In this document: positions 27,144 through 35,391 of the stretch, piece by piece
Layout of the letters: every line of letters begins with the position of its first letter
Numbering within the stretch: position 1 is the first letter of the stretch
Assembly (NCBI RefSeq): GCF_030814695.1
Contig: NZ_JAUSVL010000001.1
Coordinates: 2,702,227 to 2,766,226, forward strand
Origin: Oligosphaera ethanolica
Lineage (GTDB): Bacteria; Verrucomicrobiota; Lentisphaeria; Oligosphaerales; Oligosphaeraceae
Reading direction: 5' to 3'
Length of the DNA stretch: 64,000 nucleotides
The notes under the pieces: generated by a model
The model's database searches: none
Seen by the model: only the letters and a program-made list of their open reading frames with translations
Told to the model about the DNA's origin: nothing
Translations under genes and position numbers: made by a program

Positions 27144-28280
27144 TTATTCGCTGTAGCTGCCGAGGAAGACGAAGAGGTCTGGTCCGGCGGCCATATCGGC
27201 GAGCAGCCGGACGATGTCCTGGTCGTACACCGACCCTTCGAAATCGAAATAGAACATGAATTCGAAGTCGCGGCCGGCGATAGGCCGGCTTTCGAGTTTG
27301 AGGAGATTGACGCCGAGGACGGAGAATTTGGCCATGAGTCGGTAGAGCGCGCCGGGCTTATGGGGCACGGTCACCATGATGCTGATGCGGTCGGCGCCGG
27401 GATAGATGGCCATTTGCTTGGAGATGACGATGAAGCGCGTGTAGTTGTGGTCGCTGTTCTGGATATTGTCCGACAGCACCTCGAGGCCATAGAGCTCGGC
27501 GCAGGGGCGCGACGAGATGGCGGCGATGTCGCGCCGTTCGGAGTCGGCGACCATCTGCGCGGCGACGGCGGTATTTTCGCAGAGGGTGACTTTGATCTGC
27601 TTGTTCTGCTTGAAGAAGGCGCTGCATTGACCGATGGCCTGGTCGTGCGAGAAGACCTCGGTGATGCCCTTGAGGCTGCTGCCGTGCTTGCCGAGCAGCA
27701 CGTGGTTCACCTGCAGCTTGACGCTGCGCACGATATAGAAATGATGGTTGCGCATGAGGTCGTACACGGCATTGACCGTGCCGTAGGAGCTGTTCTCGAT
27801 GGGCAGGATGCCGTATTGGCAGAGGCCCTGTTCCACGGCCTGGAAGACGCCGTCGAAAGTGCGGACGTAGGTGATGTCGCCCTGCGGGAAGATCTTGTCG
27901 CAGGCGAGTTGTGAGTAGGCGCCTTCAATGCCCTGGCAGGCCACCGAGCCATTGCGGGGGAAGATCTTCGGGGTCTTTTCGAGCGCATCGCTGATGGCGT
28001 GTGCGAGCTGGCTGTCGCCGTCGAGGAGTCGCTGCTGGTAGGAGCGGCTGAGATCGAAGAGCATGCCGAAGAGGATGCGCGCGTGGCTGCTGAGGTCCTC
28101 GCCGGCGTCATTGCCGACGCGCTGCAGGATTTCGCGCTCGCGGGCGTGGTTGAGGATGGGCAGATTATGCTCGGCCTTGTAACGGCCAATTTCCGCGGCG
28201 GTCTGCATGCGCTCCTTGAAGAGCCTGAGGATATCGTGGTCAATGGCGTCAATGCGTTCGCGATAGGTGGCCAGGTCCAT
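27144..28280 (-). CDS. pheA: Bifunctional chorismate mutase/prephenate dehydratase
   Basis: The phenylalanine-branch enzyme that turns chorismate into prephenate and then phenylpyruvate. The 378 residues hold an AroQ-type chorismate mutase (1-90, YRERIDAIDHDILRLFKERM), a prephenate dehydratase (about 110-290, with GIEGAYSQLA, LPIENSSYGTVNA and NYTRFIVIS including the essential TRF) and an ACT regulatory domain (about 300-375, GALYRLMAKFSVLGVNLLKLES). The ESRP-type motif (KLESRPI) that binds phenylalanine is present, so feedback inhibition is expected. It is the last gene of the aroF-tyrA-pheA cluster, 239 bp after tyrA. Confidence 0.95.
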   Translation of the reverse strand: MDLATYRERIDAIDHDILRLFKERMQTAAEIGRYKAEHNLPILNHAREREILQRVGNDAGEDLSSHARILFGMLFDLSRSYQQRLLDGDSQLAHAISDALEKTPKIFPRNGSVACQGIEGAYSQLACDKIFPQGDITYVRTFDGVFQAVEQGLCQYGILPIENSSYGTVNAVYDLMRNHHFYIVRSVKLQVNHVLLGKHGSSLKGITEVFSHDQAIGQCSAFFKQNKQIKVTLCENTAVAAQMVADSERRDIAAISSRPCAELYGLEVLSDNIQNSDHNYTRFIVISKQMAIYPGADRISIMVTVPHKPGALYRLMAKFSVLGVNLLKLESRPIAGRDFEFMFYFDFEGSVYDQDIVRLLADMAAGPDLFVFLGSYSE

Positions 28281-28387
28281 GATCGGGTCCTTTCCAGAAA
28301 TAAGTTAAAGTGCGACGTTTTGTGATGAAACTTGTTGTTGCCAATCGGCAATTCCTTGTGCCAATGTGACCGAAATTCGTCTCGCAA

Positions 28388-28515
28388 AAAAAACGATTGC
28401 CCTCCGCGCCTGGCGGCAAACGCGAAGCGATTGCCACCAGGCGCCGAAATGGGATAGGTAGGGGAGCGCGAGGGGGAGGGAAGGGCCAACGGCCCTTCCC
28501 TCCCCCTCGCAAAAC
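28388..28515. repeat. Palindromic repeat between tyrA and pheA
   Basis: Second copy of the module at 25870-26000: CGCCTGGCGGCAAACGCGAAG with its inverted partner, then GGGGGAGGGAAGGGC and GCCCTTCCCTCCCCCTCGC as a long hairpin. Lying inside the operon, it could act as a processing or attenuation signal for pheA. Confidence 0.75.
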
Positions 28516-28519
28516 CCAA

Positions 28520-29374
28520 CTATACCTTTGGGACGAGTTCCAGGCTATTGACGAGGTCCTTGCGTTCGCGGCCGTCCTTGAGGAGCTGCCGGAGCGTGTC
28601 GGCGTCGCCGGCGGCGATGGCATCGCGGTACTGCTGCAGCCGTTGGATGAAGCTGTCGATTTCAGCGACGAGGTACTTCTGATTATGGATGAACAGCTCG
28701 GTCCACATGCCTTCGTGGAGGGTGGCGACGCGGGTCATGTCCTTGAAACTGCCGGCGGAGAAGCCCGGGTGGGACAGCGCGGTGTCGCTCTTGATGTAGG
28801 TGCTCGAGACGATGTGCGCCAGCTGGGACGTGTAGGCGATGATGCGGTCGTGTTCCGCCGGCGTGCTGATCTTCACCTGCGCGAAACCGATGGCCAGGAA
28901 GATCTTTTTGACCTCGTCCATCACCGTGATGTTCAGGAGGGGGTCGGGTACCAAAATCATCGACGCGTTGCAGAATAGCGCGTTGTTCGAGTAGGCGAAA
29001 CCCGACCGTTCGATGCCGGCCATGGGATGGCCGCCGATGAAGACGAAGCCCTTCTCCCGCGCCAGCGGAAAGGCCATGTCGCAGACGCTCTTCTTGATGC
29101 CGCAGCAGTCCACCACGGTGGCGCCGGGCTTGATGGCGTCCGCGTGCGTGCGCAGGAAGTCGATGGTGGCATCGGGGTAGAGCGCCAGAATAATCAGGTC
29201 GCAGGCGCCGATGTTCTCCTGCGTGAGCTCGTCGTCAATGGCCTCCATGACTTTGGCCTTGAGGACGACCGACTGCTGGATGTCACTGCCGAAGATGCGG
29301 TGAGTGGTGTTTTTGCGGATGGTCTTGGCGATGGAGCCGCCAATCAGTCCGAGGCCGACAATGCCGATGTTCAT
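28520..29374 (-). CDS. tyrA: Prephenate dehydrogenase
   Basis: The tyrosine-branch enzyme that oxidatively decarboxylates prephenate to 4-hydroxyphenylpyruvate with NAD(P). It has 284 residues: Rossmann loop GIVGLGLIGGSIAK, then LALYPDATIDFL, the substrate motif GGHPMAGIERSG and HDRIIAYTSQLAHIVSS with the catalytic His. There is no fused chorismate mutase or ACT domain, so prephenate is supplied by the mutase part of PheA. It follows aroF by 66 bp in the same direction. Confidence 0.95.
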   Translation of the reverse strand: MNIGIVGLGLIGGSIAKTIRKNTTHRIFGSDIQQSVVLKAKVMEAIDDELTQENIGACDLIILALYPDATIDFLRTHADAIKPGATVVDCCGIKKSVCDMAFPLAREKGFVFIGGHPMAGIERSGFAYSNNALFCNASMILVPDPLLNITVMDEVKKIFLAIGFAQVKISTPAEHDRIIAYTSQLAHIVSSTYIKSDTALSHPGFSAGSFKDMTRVATLHEGMWTELFIHNQKYLVAEIDSFIQRLQQYRDAIAAGDADTLRQLLKDGRERKDLVNSLELVPKV

Positions 29375-29440
29375 GTGCTGTTCTCCGATATGCCGTCGCG
29401 CGCGGCGGTGAGGGGTTGCTGCTGTGCCGTCGCGCCTGGC

Positions 29441-30442
29441 TCAGGCCAGGGCCTGGCGAACGCGGTTGATTTTTTCGACGAGGAGCGCGAAGGCGCTGGG
29501 GGTGAGCGACTGCGGGCCGTCCGACAAGGCGTGTTCGGGGTCGTTGTGGACTTCGATGATGAGCCCGTCGGCGCCGGCGGCGGTCGCGGCCAGGGCCATG
29601 GGCGGCACGAGTTTGGCCATGCCGGTCGCGTGGCTGGGATCAATGATCACCGGTAGGTGCGACAGGATCTTGAGCACGGGTATGGCCGACAAATCCAGCG
29701 TGTTGCGCGTGTAGGTCTCGAAGGTGCGGATGCCGCGCTCGCAGAGGATCACTTGCTCATTGCCGCCAGCCATGATGTACTCCGTGCTCATCAGCAATTC
29801 CTGGAAGGTGTTCGACAGACCGCGCTTGAGCAGTATCGGCCGGTTGATCTTGCCCAGCGCCTTCAGCAACTCGAAGTTCTGCATGTTGCGTGCGCCGACC
29901 TGGATGATGTCCACATCGCTGAAGAGCTCGAGCTGGGAGATGTCCATGATCTCGGTGACAATGGGCAGGCCCGTGGCCTCGCGCGCCTTGATCAGCAGTT
30001 TGATGCCGTCGCCACGCAGGCCCTGGAACGCATAGGGCGATGTGCGCGGCTTGAAGGCGCCGCCGCGCAGGATCGTCCCGCCCGCCAGCTTCACCGCCTC
30101 GGCAACCATCAAGATCTGCTCTTCGGATTCCACCGAACAGGGCCCCGCAATGATCTGGAAATGCCCGCCGCCTATCTTCAAATCGCCCACTTGGATGACG
30201 GTGTCTTTCGGGTGGAATTTGCGATTGGCGCTCTTGTAGGGCTCCTGGATGCGCTTGACGTCCTCAACGATGTCCAGCGCGCGGATGAGATCAATGTCAA
30301 TCTGCGACGTGTCACCAACCAGCCCCAAAATGGTCTGCTGCTGGCCCTCAGTAATGTGCACGGTGACGCCCATGCTCCGCAACCACTCGACTAAATTCTT
30401 CAACTGGCTCGGATTGGGATTTTCTTTGAGAATGACAACCAT
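29441..30442 (-). CDS. aroF: 3-deoxy-7-phosphoheptulonate (DAHP) synthase, type I-beta
   Basis: The first enzyme of the shikimate pathway, condensing phosphoenolpyruvate with erythrose 4-phosphate. An N-terminal ferredoxin-like/ACT-like regulatory domain (1-75) precedes a KDSA-like TIM barrel with IIAGPCSVES, LRGGAFKPRTSPYAFQG, KRGLSNTFQE and VIIDPSHATG. This is the type I-beta layout, in which the N-terminal domain senses an aromatic end product. AAGGAG lies 9 nt before the ATG. It is the first structural gene of aroF-tyrA-pheA and is preceded by a leader peptide and terminator (30476-30665). Confidence 0.95.
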   Translation of the reverse strand: MVVILKENPNPSQLKNLVEWLRSMGVTVHITEGQQQTILGLVGDTSQIDIDLIRALDIVEDVKRIQEPYKSANRKFHPKDTVIQVGDLKIGGGHFQIIAGPCSVESEEQILMVAEAVKLAGGTILRGGAFKPRTSPYAFQGLRGDGIKLLIKAREATGLPIVTEIMDISQLELFSDVDIIQVGARNMQNFELLKALGKINRPILLKRGLSNTFQELLMSTEYIMAGGNEQVILCERGIRTFETYTRNTLDLSAIPVLKILSHLPVIIDPSHATGMAKLVPPMALAATAAGADGLIIEVHNDPEHALSDGPQSLTPSAFALLVEKINRVRQALA

Positions 30443-30475
30443 GGCATGCGCTCCTTATTGCTCCTGAAATGACAA

Positions 30476-30511
30476 AGGGCCCCGCAGTGACGAGTTTCAC
30501 TGCGGGGCCCT
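30476..30511 (-). terminator. Attenuator-type terminator hairpin in the aroF leader
   Basis: A perfect 15-bp stem AGGGCCCCGCAGTGA with a 6-nt loop, followed on the transcript by a U-rich UUGUCAUUU tract. It lies between the end of the Tyr/Phe-rich leader peptide (28 nt away) and the aroF start (33 nt away), where an attenuator belongs. There is no upstream gene that it could simply end. Confidence 0.85.
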
Positions 30512-30539
30512 CAAATTCTTTGCTCAGCACGACTGAAAA

Positions 30540-30665
30540 TCAGCTGGCAGGGGTGGTCTGAGGCGGGTCAAAGCACAGCGAAGCCCGGTCCGATTTGCGG
30601 TAATAATAGTACACCGCAAACCGGCTGCTAAACGAGAACTCGCTGTAATAATACTGGCGGGACAT
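30540..30665 (-). CDS. Tyr/Phe-rich attenuator leader peptide of the aroF-tyrA-pheA operon
   Basis: A 41-codon frame, ATG at 30665 to TGA at 30540, too short for routine gene finding. It has seven tyrosines in two runs, Tyr5-7 and Tyr19-22, and four phenylalanines (10, 12, 16, 32), 11 aromatic residues of 41. No tryptophan is present. It sits between a promoter-like sequence and a terminator hairpin ahead of DAHP synthase. By analogy with the pheA, pheST and trp leaders, ribosome stalling at Tyr or Phe codons would favour transcription into the operon. The Shine-Dalgarno match is weak (AAAGAAG about 11 nt upstream), and no antiterminator pairing was worked out. Confidence 0.85.
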   Translation of the reverse strand: MSRQYYYSEFSFSSRFAVYYYYRKSDRASLCFDPPQTTPAS

Positions 30666-30717
30666 CGTGATGTGAGCTTCTTTGTTCAATAATGACAATT
30701 CTTAAGAGGCAAGCGTA

Positions 30718-30745
30718 AGTATACACCAATTTTGTCTCTGCGCAA
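30718..30745 (-). promoter_or_regulatory. Sigma70-type promoter for the aroF leader
   Basis: On the minus strand TTGCGC (30745-30740) and TATACT (30723-30718) are separated by 16 bp. Transcription would start near 30711, about 45 nt before the leader peptide ATG. Confidence 0.6.
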
Positions 30746-30780
30746 GAACAACCCAATAGATAAATTTGCAGGGCAGGGGG

Positions 30781-30925
30781 CCCTGGGACCACCGCCGCCC
30801 CGGCGGCAGGGATCTTTTTATCCACAGATTACGCAGATTAACGCAGATTATTTTTCGAGATTGGCCACTTGGTGTAGTCAGGTCGTAGATATAAGGGTAT
30901 TATTATTGCGTCCCAGGCGCTGGCC
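30781..30925. repeat. Repeat block, left part, copy 1
   Basis: Starts CCCTGGGACCACCGCCGCCC with a CCGCCG...CGGCGG palindrome, then ATCCACAGATTACGCAGATT and a ~100-bp AT-richer stretch (TGGCCACTTGGTGTAGTCAG). The segment returns nearly unchanged at 33662-33810, on the other side of the 32066-33632 gene pair. Confidence 0.88.
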
Positions 30926-31460
30926 AACCGGACGGATCGGACGGATCAAACGGCCTGATCATCGGACAGATCGGACAGATCGGACGGATCGGACGGATCA
31001 AACGGCCTGACCATCGGACGGATCGGACAGATCGGACGGATCAAACGGCCTGATCATCGGACAGATCGGACAGATCGGACGGATCAAACGGCCTGATCAT
31101 CGGACGGATCGGACGGATCAAACGACCTGATCATCGGACGGATCGGACGGATCGGACGGATCAAACGACCTGATCATCGGACGGATCGGACGGATCAAAC
31201 GGCCTGATCATCGGACGGATCGGACGGATCGGACGGATCAAACGGCCTGATCATCGGACAGATCGGACAGATCGGACGGATCAAACGGCCTGATCATCGG
31301 ACGGATCAAACGGCCTGATCATCGGACGGATCGGACGGATCGGACGGATCGGACGGATCAAACGACCTGATCGGTCCGATCGGCCTGATCGGACGGATCG
31401 GACGGATCGGACGGATCAAACGACCTGATCGGTCCGATCGGCCTGATCATCGGACAGATC
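30926..31460. repeat. Hierarchical 9-bp satellite (GGACGGATC)
   Basis: About 12 higher-order units, each one to four copies of GGACGGATC or GGACAGATC followed by AAACGGCCTGATCATC or AAACGACCTGATC. Unit lengths differ by multiples of 9 bp, the mark of slippage. It ends at a three-hairpin element. Confidence 0.93.
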
Positions 31461-31461
31461 G

Positions 31462-31575
31462 GCCAAGTTCGGCCCAGAGGGCCGGACCATGCATAGCCCC
31501 GGGTGAGGCGCCCGGAGGGCGCCGCAACCCGGGGTATGACAGCAATTTAGAATTGCGCCCGGAGGGCGCCACATT
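31462..31575 (+). repeat. Three-hairpin repeat element, copy 8
   Basis: Forward orientation; the linker reads TATGACAGCAATTTAGAATT, identical to the copies at 33943 and 36191. Confidence 0.92.
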
Positions 31576-31990
31576 GGCCTTCCCCCACGCCCGTCTCCCG
31601 TCCTGCCCCGCGCGCTCCTATCCCGTCCGTGGTGCGGGCGTCCTGCCCCCGCCGTCGCGCGCCACGGCATGCCGTGGCGCTACTGAGTTTGGCGCTCTGC
31701 GCCCTGCGCCCCTCTCCCGGCCGTGGTGCGGGCGCGCCCGTCTCCCGTCCTGCCGTCCTGCCGCGGCGCCCCTCTCCCGGCCGTGGAGTGGGCGTCTCGC
31801 CCACTCCGACAAGACGGCTCATTTCCCGCACTCGTCATCCACGCCGACCGTACCTGGCCCGTTTCCCGGCCGTGGTGCGGGCGTCCTGCCCGCACCGTCG
31901 CGCGCCACGGCATGCCGTGGCGCTACTGAGTTTGGCGCGTTGCCCCGCACGCCCATCTCCCGTCCTGCCGCGGCGCCGCCTCCGTCCGTC
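31576..31990. repeat. GC-rich palindromic repeat block, copy 1
   Basis: Made of recurring pieces: CCCGTCTCCCGGCCGTGG, GTGGGCGTCTCGCCCAC (hairpin) with CGACAAGACGGCTCATTTCC, CATCCACGCCGACCGTACC and CCACGGCATGCCGTGG. The same pieces in other orders fill 34060-34340, 36305-36540 and 37400-38360. Frames reading through it are spurious. Confidence 0.85.
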
Positions 31991-32065
31991 ATTTCGGCTT
32001 GACTTTACTTATTCCCGCCATTTATTAACGAGAAACCCACATTTAACCTGGGGAAGTCTTAAATA

Positions 32066-32653
32066 ATGCCAGCGCCAATCGATCATCAGGCTTTGACGGC
32101 GGCCCTCCATCAGCTCAATGAGCAGCTGTATCTGCAGGATGCTCCCGTAGTTGAGTTGGTTGTCTGTGGCGGCTCGGCGCTGATTGCCACCGGATTGGTT
32201 TTGCGGACAACCCATGACGTCGATATTTTGGCTTTCATGGACTCCCGGGTCTTGAAGGATTCCGAGCCCTTGCCGGATTATCTCGTGCTGGCGGCCCGCA
32301 ATGTCGCGCGCAATTTGGGTTTGGCGGCCGATTGGCTGAACAACGGCCCGGCATCACAATTTCGCCTGGGCTTGCCCGAGGGCATTCAAGAAAGACTCCA
32401 TCGGGTTGTGTATGGCGAGAGGCTGGTGGTCCATTTTATCAGCCGCTACGACCAGATATTTTTCAAGACCTTTGCGGCTGTTGACCGCGCCGGCTACCAT
32501 GTCAGCGATTTACTGGCGCTGAAGCCCACGGCGGCCGAGCTGCTGGCCGCGGCCCAATGGTGTTTGACGCAGGACGTCTCAGAAGAATTTCATGCCATGA
32601 TCAAAATCATGTTTACACAACTGGGGTGGCCCGATGTCAGTCAGCGACTTTAA
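32066..32653 (+). CDS. Nucleotidyltransferase-fold protein (DUF6036/AbiEii-like), possible toxin
   Basis: A 195-residue protein with the minimal nucleotidyltransferase signature VVCGGSALIATGLVLRTTHDVDIL at about 32-55 (quoted in part: GGSALIATG then DVDIL), where the Gly-Ser and paired Asp would bind metal-NTP. This pattern fits DUF6036-type and AbiEii-type proteins, several of which are toxins or partners in toxin-antitoxin and phage-defence pairs. GGGGAA precedes the ATG. The stop lies 20 bp inside the next gene, so the two are co-translated. No function is proven; assignment rests on one motif and the operon layout. Confidence 0.65.
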   Translation: MPAPIDHQALTAALHQLNEQLYLQDAPVVELVVCGGSALIATGLVLRTTHDVDILAFMDSRVLKDSEPLPDYLVLAARNVARNLGLAADWLNNGPASQFRLGLPEGIQERLHRVVYGERLVVHFISRYDQIFFKTFAAVDRAGYHVSDLLALKPTAAELLAAAQWCLTQDVSEEFHAMIKIMFTQLGWPDVSQRL

Positions 32654-33632
32654 ACGCCGCGTTCATGCGGCCCTGCTCAATCTGCTCTGGCGGCAATGGA
32701 CGCGGCTCGGTGTGCCTGGTCATGGCGCCGGTGGACAAGGCGCGTACGTGCTTGATCCCGAGGCCCTGTTGGCATTTTCGTCACGCCTGGCCCGCTATGA
32801 CCAGCGGCTCTTTGATTTGCTGATCGATTGGCTGCGCATCAATGGCGACTACATCAATATCCAGCGTCTGAAAGCCAGCGCCCTGAAATCGCCGAGTGTA
32901 GACGCAGCGGCACTCGGCGCCATCGCCGCGCACCTGAGCGCCACTTGTGGTCGCAAGTGGCAGAAACTGGCCAATGACTTGCTGCCGGCCAAAAACGCGC
33001 CGCCGACGCCGCTGTTCCTCCACTTGGATTCACCGGCGGGGGATTTTGTCCGCGACCAGGACCCCCTGGCGCTGCGATACGGCTTTGTCCGCAATCTGTA
33101 CCGCCCGCCGGGCAAAACCACGCCATTCCCGCTCAATGACGGCGCGTCCCTGCTTCTGCAGCTACGCGGCATGTTCGGTCTCTCCGCCCGCGCGGAAACC
33201 GTTCTGATTCTGCTCAACCACGACAGCTGCAAGATACAAGACATCGCCGACCTCAGCGGCTTTGCCTGGAAGTCCATCCAGGACGCCCTGACGGAACTGT
33301 CTGCGTCGCCCCTGGTGGTCAGCCACAGCGGCGCAAAACGCGGCAGCCGCTTTGCGCTGAAAAACCCGGGCAAATTCCGCGCGCTACTGGATGCCCAAAG
33401 CGTCCTGTTCCCCGACTGGCGCCGGGTTTTCGACGCCCTCGCGGTTCTTTGGACGACTATTGCCAATCCGCGCCTGACGTCTCTCTCCGAACAGACCTTC
33501 AACAGCGAAATCAAACGCGTTTTCGCCGACGCCATTGGCGAGACCTTCCTCCACGCCGGCGTCAGCGAACTCAAATACCTCAGCCCAGCGTCCATCGCGG
33601 AACTGCCCGCAGCACTCGACCGTATCGACTAA
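32634..33632 (+). CDS. Winged-helix-containing protein paired with the nucleotidyltransferase
   Basis: A 332-residue protein I do not recognise as a named family. Residues ~185-245 (AETVLILLNHDSCKIQDIAD, then FAWKSIQDALTELSASPLV and GSRFAL) read like a winged helix-turn-helix. The N-terminal half is helical with a YDQRLFDLLIDWLRING stretch. It overlaps the nucleotidyltransferase gene by 20 bp, so the pair is an operon. A DNA-binding partner next to a nucleotidyltransferase resembles the AbiE arrangement with gene order reversed, which suggests it may be the antitoxin or repressor. This is inference from layout. Confidence 0.6.
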   Translation: MSVSDFKRRVHAALLNLLWRQWTRLGVPGHGAGGQGAYVLDPEALLAFSSRLARYDQRLFDLLIDWLRINGDYINIQRLKASALKSPSVDAAALGAIAAHLSATCGRKWQKLANDLLPAKNAPPTPLFLHLDSPAGDFVRDQDPLALRYGFVRNLYRPPGKTTPFPLNDGASLLLQLRGMFGLSARAETVLILLNHDSCKIQDIADLSGFAWKSIQDALTELSASPLVVSHSGAKRGSRFALKNPGKFRALLDAQSVLFPDWRRVFDALAVLWTTIANPRLTSLSEQTFNSEIKRVFADAIGETFLHAGVSELKYLSPASIAELPAALDRID

Positions 33633-33655
33633 TGAGAATGACTTCCTGCGACCGC

Positions 33656-33942
33656 CGGCCACCCTGGGACCGCCGCCATCCCGGCGGCAGGGATCTTTTT
33701 ATCCACAGATTACGCAGATTAACGCAGATTATTTTTTGAGATTGGCCACTTGGTGTAGTCAGGTCGTAGATATAAGGGTATTATTATTGCGTCCCAGGCG
33801 CTGGCCAACCGGACGGATCGGACGGATCAAACGGCCTGATCATCGGACAGATCGGACAGATCGGACGGATCGGACGGATCGGACGGATCGGACGGATCAA
33901 ACGGCCTGATCGGTCCGATCGGCCTGATCATCGGACAGATCG
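33656..33942. repeat. Repeat block, left part and satellite, copy 2
   Basis: Near-identical to 30781-30990: the CCGCCATCCCGGCGG palindrome, ATCCACAGATT unit, TGGCCACTTGGTGTAGTCAG stretch and a shorter GGACGGATC satellite (33815-33942). Together with copy 1 it forms long direct repeats around the 32066-33632 gene pair. Confidence 0.9.
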
Positions 33943-34056
33943 GCCAAGTTCGGCCCAGAGGGCCGGACCATGCATAGCCCCGGGTGAGGCGCCCGGAGGG
34001 CGCCGCAACCCGGGGTATGACAGCAATTTAGAATTGCGCCCGGAGGGCGCCACATT
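33943..34056 (+). repeat. Three-hairpin repeat element, copy 9
   Basis: Forward orientation, almost identical to copy 8. It continues the direct-repeat block into the GC-rich part (34057-34340). Confidence 0.92.
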
Positions 34057-34340
34057 GGCCTTCCCCCATGCCCGTCTCCCGTCCTGCCGCGCGCGCCCCT
34101 ATCCCGGCCGTGGAGTGGGCGTCTCGCCCACTCCGACAAGACGGCTCATTTCCCGCACTCGTCATCCACGCCGACCGTACCTGGCCCGTCTCCCGGCCGT
34201 GGAGTGGGCGTCCTGCCCCCGCCGTCGCGCGCCACGGCATGCCGTGGCGCTACTGAGTTTGGCGCGTTACGCCCCGCGCCCGTCTCCCGGCCGTGGTGCG
34301 GGCGCGCCCGTCTCCCGTCCTGTTGCGCCGTCTTTTTCCC
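34057..34340. repeat. GC-rich palindromic repeat block, copy 2
   Basis: Shorter version of 31576-31990: GTGGGCGTCTCGCCCAC, CATCCACGCCGACCGTACC and CCACGGCATGCCGTGG in the same order. Confidence 0.85.
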
Positions 34341-34379
34341 GTCTATGCATTCGCATTATTTTTCTGCAACCATTGCAGA

Positions 34380-34414
34380 GTTACATTTATGTTGTAACTT
34401 TATATCAGTTACAA
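34380..34414. promoter_or_regulatory. Operator-like GTTACA repeats
   Basis: Three copies of GTTACA in alternating orientation (34380-34385, 34393-34398, 34408-34413), the last two part of TTGTAAC/GTTACAA. They lie 15-50 bp before the AbiEi-like gene in AT-rich promoter-like DNA and could be the autoregulatory site of the pair. Confidence 0.5.
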
Positions 34415-34428
34415 AATAGGACTGCGTT

Positions 34429-35391
34429 ATGAACTTCAGTTACGACAAACTGAAAAAGTACCTCCGTACCCTTGGCGACGTCGCTAGTGAGGGCGAGAGC
34501 GAGGTTTTGGGCGACAAGGTCCCCTTGCTGGTCAGTGCCTGTTATTCGGCATGCCGCGCTCGGATATTTGGCAGTGAGCGCCTGGTTCTGCTGTGTCAGC
34601 ATGAGCGGGGCTTGTCGCCGGAGCAGGTCCAGCTTCACGCGGCGCTGATCTCCGCGCATTACAGCTTGCCCCTCCTCTTTGTTTTTCAGCATGGCACCAG
34701 GGAGTTTTGTGCGGCGCTGATCGTCGCGAATATCCCTTTCGTTATTGTCGGTCGGCAGATTTTTGTGCCTGGCGCGGCGATGGCCATCACGGAAGCCAAA
34801 TTCAACAAAGGCACTCCGGCGCCCATCCGTCGCTTTACGCCATTGGGGCAGGTCATCTTGCTCTATCACCTGCAGCGCCGCGAGCATGGCGACCAGCTGT
34901 CTTTTCAGCAGCTGTTGAGTGATCTGAAGATCCACAAGGTCTATGTTTCGCGTTCTGCCCGCGATCTCGAGCACGCCGGCTTGGCGCAGATCATGTCTAC
35001 TGGCCGGCATAGGCAGCTGGTGTTTCCCTACGACCGCAGAAAAACCTGGGAGATGGCCCAGCCCTTCCTGATTTCACCGGTGAAACGGTCTATTCGCCTC
35101 GAACAGCTCCCCCCGGGGCTTCCTCTGGCGGGACCTTCCGCGCTTGCCGCCCTGACCAATCTCAACGACGATCCCGTCACCACCTACGCAGGCTATGCCC
35201 TGGCGCTGGCGCCCGGCGCGGCACGGCAATACAGCGGCAGCCGCGTCGAACTGTGGAGGTACAACCCGACTCTGCTGTGCGAACAATCGGGCGTCGTCGA
35301 TAAACTGTCGTTATTCCTGTCCCTGAAAGACAACCAGGACCCGCGAATACAGTCGGAACTGGCCGCGATGATGGAGGCGCTGCCATGGTAA
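34429..35391 (+). CDS. AbiEi-like winged-helix antitoxin/regulator
   Basis: A 320-residue protein of the type annotated as MarR-like or AbiEi-like regulator upstream of AbiEii nucleotidyltransferases. The central part (FTPLGQVILLYHLQRREHGD, then FQQLLSDLKIHKVYVSRSAR and DLEHAGL) has the helix-turn-helix and wing of an antitoxin. The C-terminus reads VELWRYNPTLLCEQSGVVDKLS, usual for this group. It overlaps the start of the toxin-like gene by 7 bp. Since that partner is truncated, this gene may persist alone. Operator-like repeats precede it. Confidence 0.72.
   Translation: MNFSYDKLKKYLRTLGDVASEGESEVLGDKVPLLVSACYSACRARIFGSERLVLLCQHERGLSPEQVQLHAALISAHYSLPLLFVFQHGTREFCAALIVANIPFVIVGRQIFVPGAAMAITEAKFNKGTPAPIRRFTPLGQVILLYHLQRREHGDQLSFQQLLSDLKIHKVYVSRSARDLEHAGLAQIMSTGRHRQLVFPYDRRKTWEMAQPFLISPVKRSIRLEQLPPGLPLAGPSALAALTNLNDDPVTTYAGYALALAPGAARQYSGSRVELWRYNPTLLCEQSGVVDKLSLFLSLKDNQDPRIQSELAAMMEALPW

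Noticed and set aside
30926-31460. CRISPR or iteron-type origin in the GGACGGATC satellite
   Set aside because: Nine-base units with no spacers, no replication initiator gene or AT-rich unwinding region next to it.
31416-32066. Proline/arginine-rich frames in the GC-rich blocks (also 33897-34432, 35822-36746, 37190-38513)
   Set aside because: Repeat translations; they change frame and content with block rearrangement and overlap each other on both strands.
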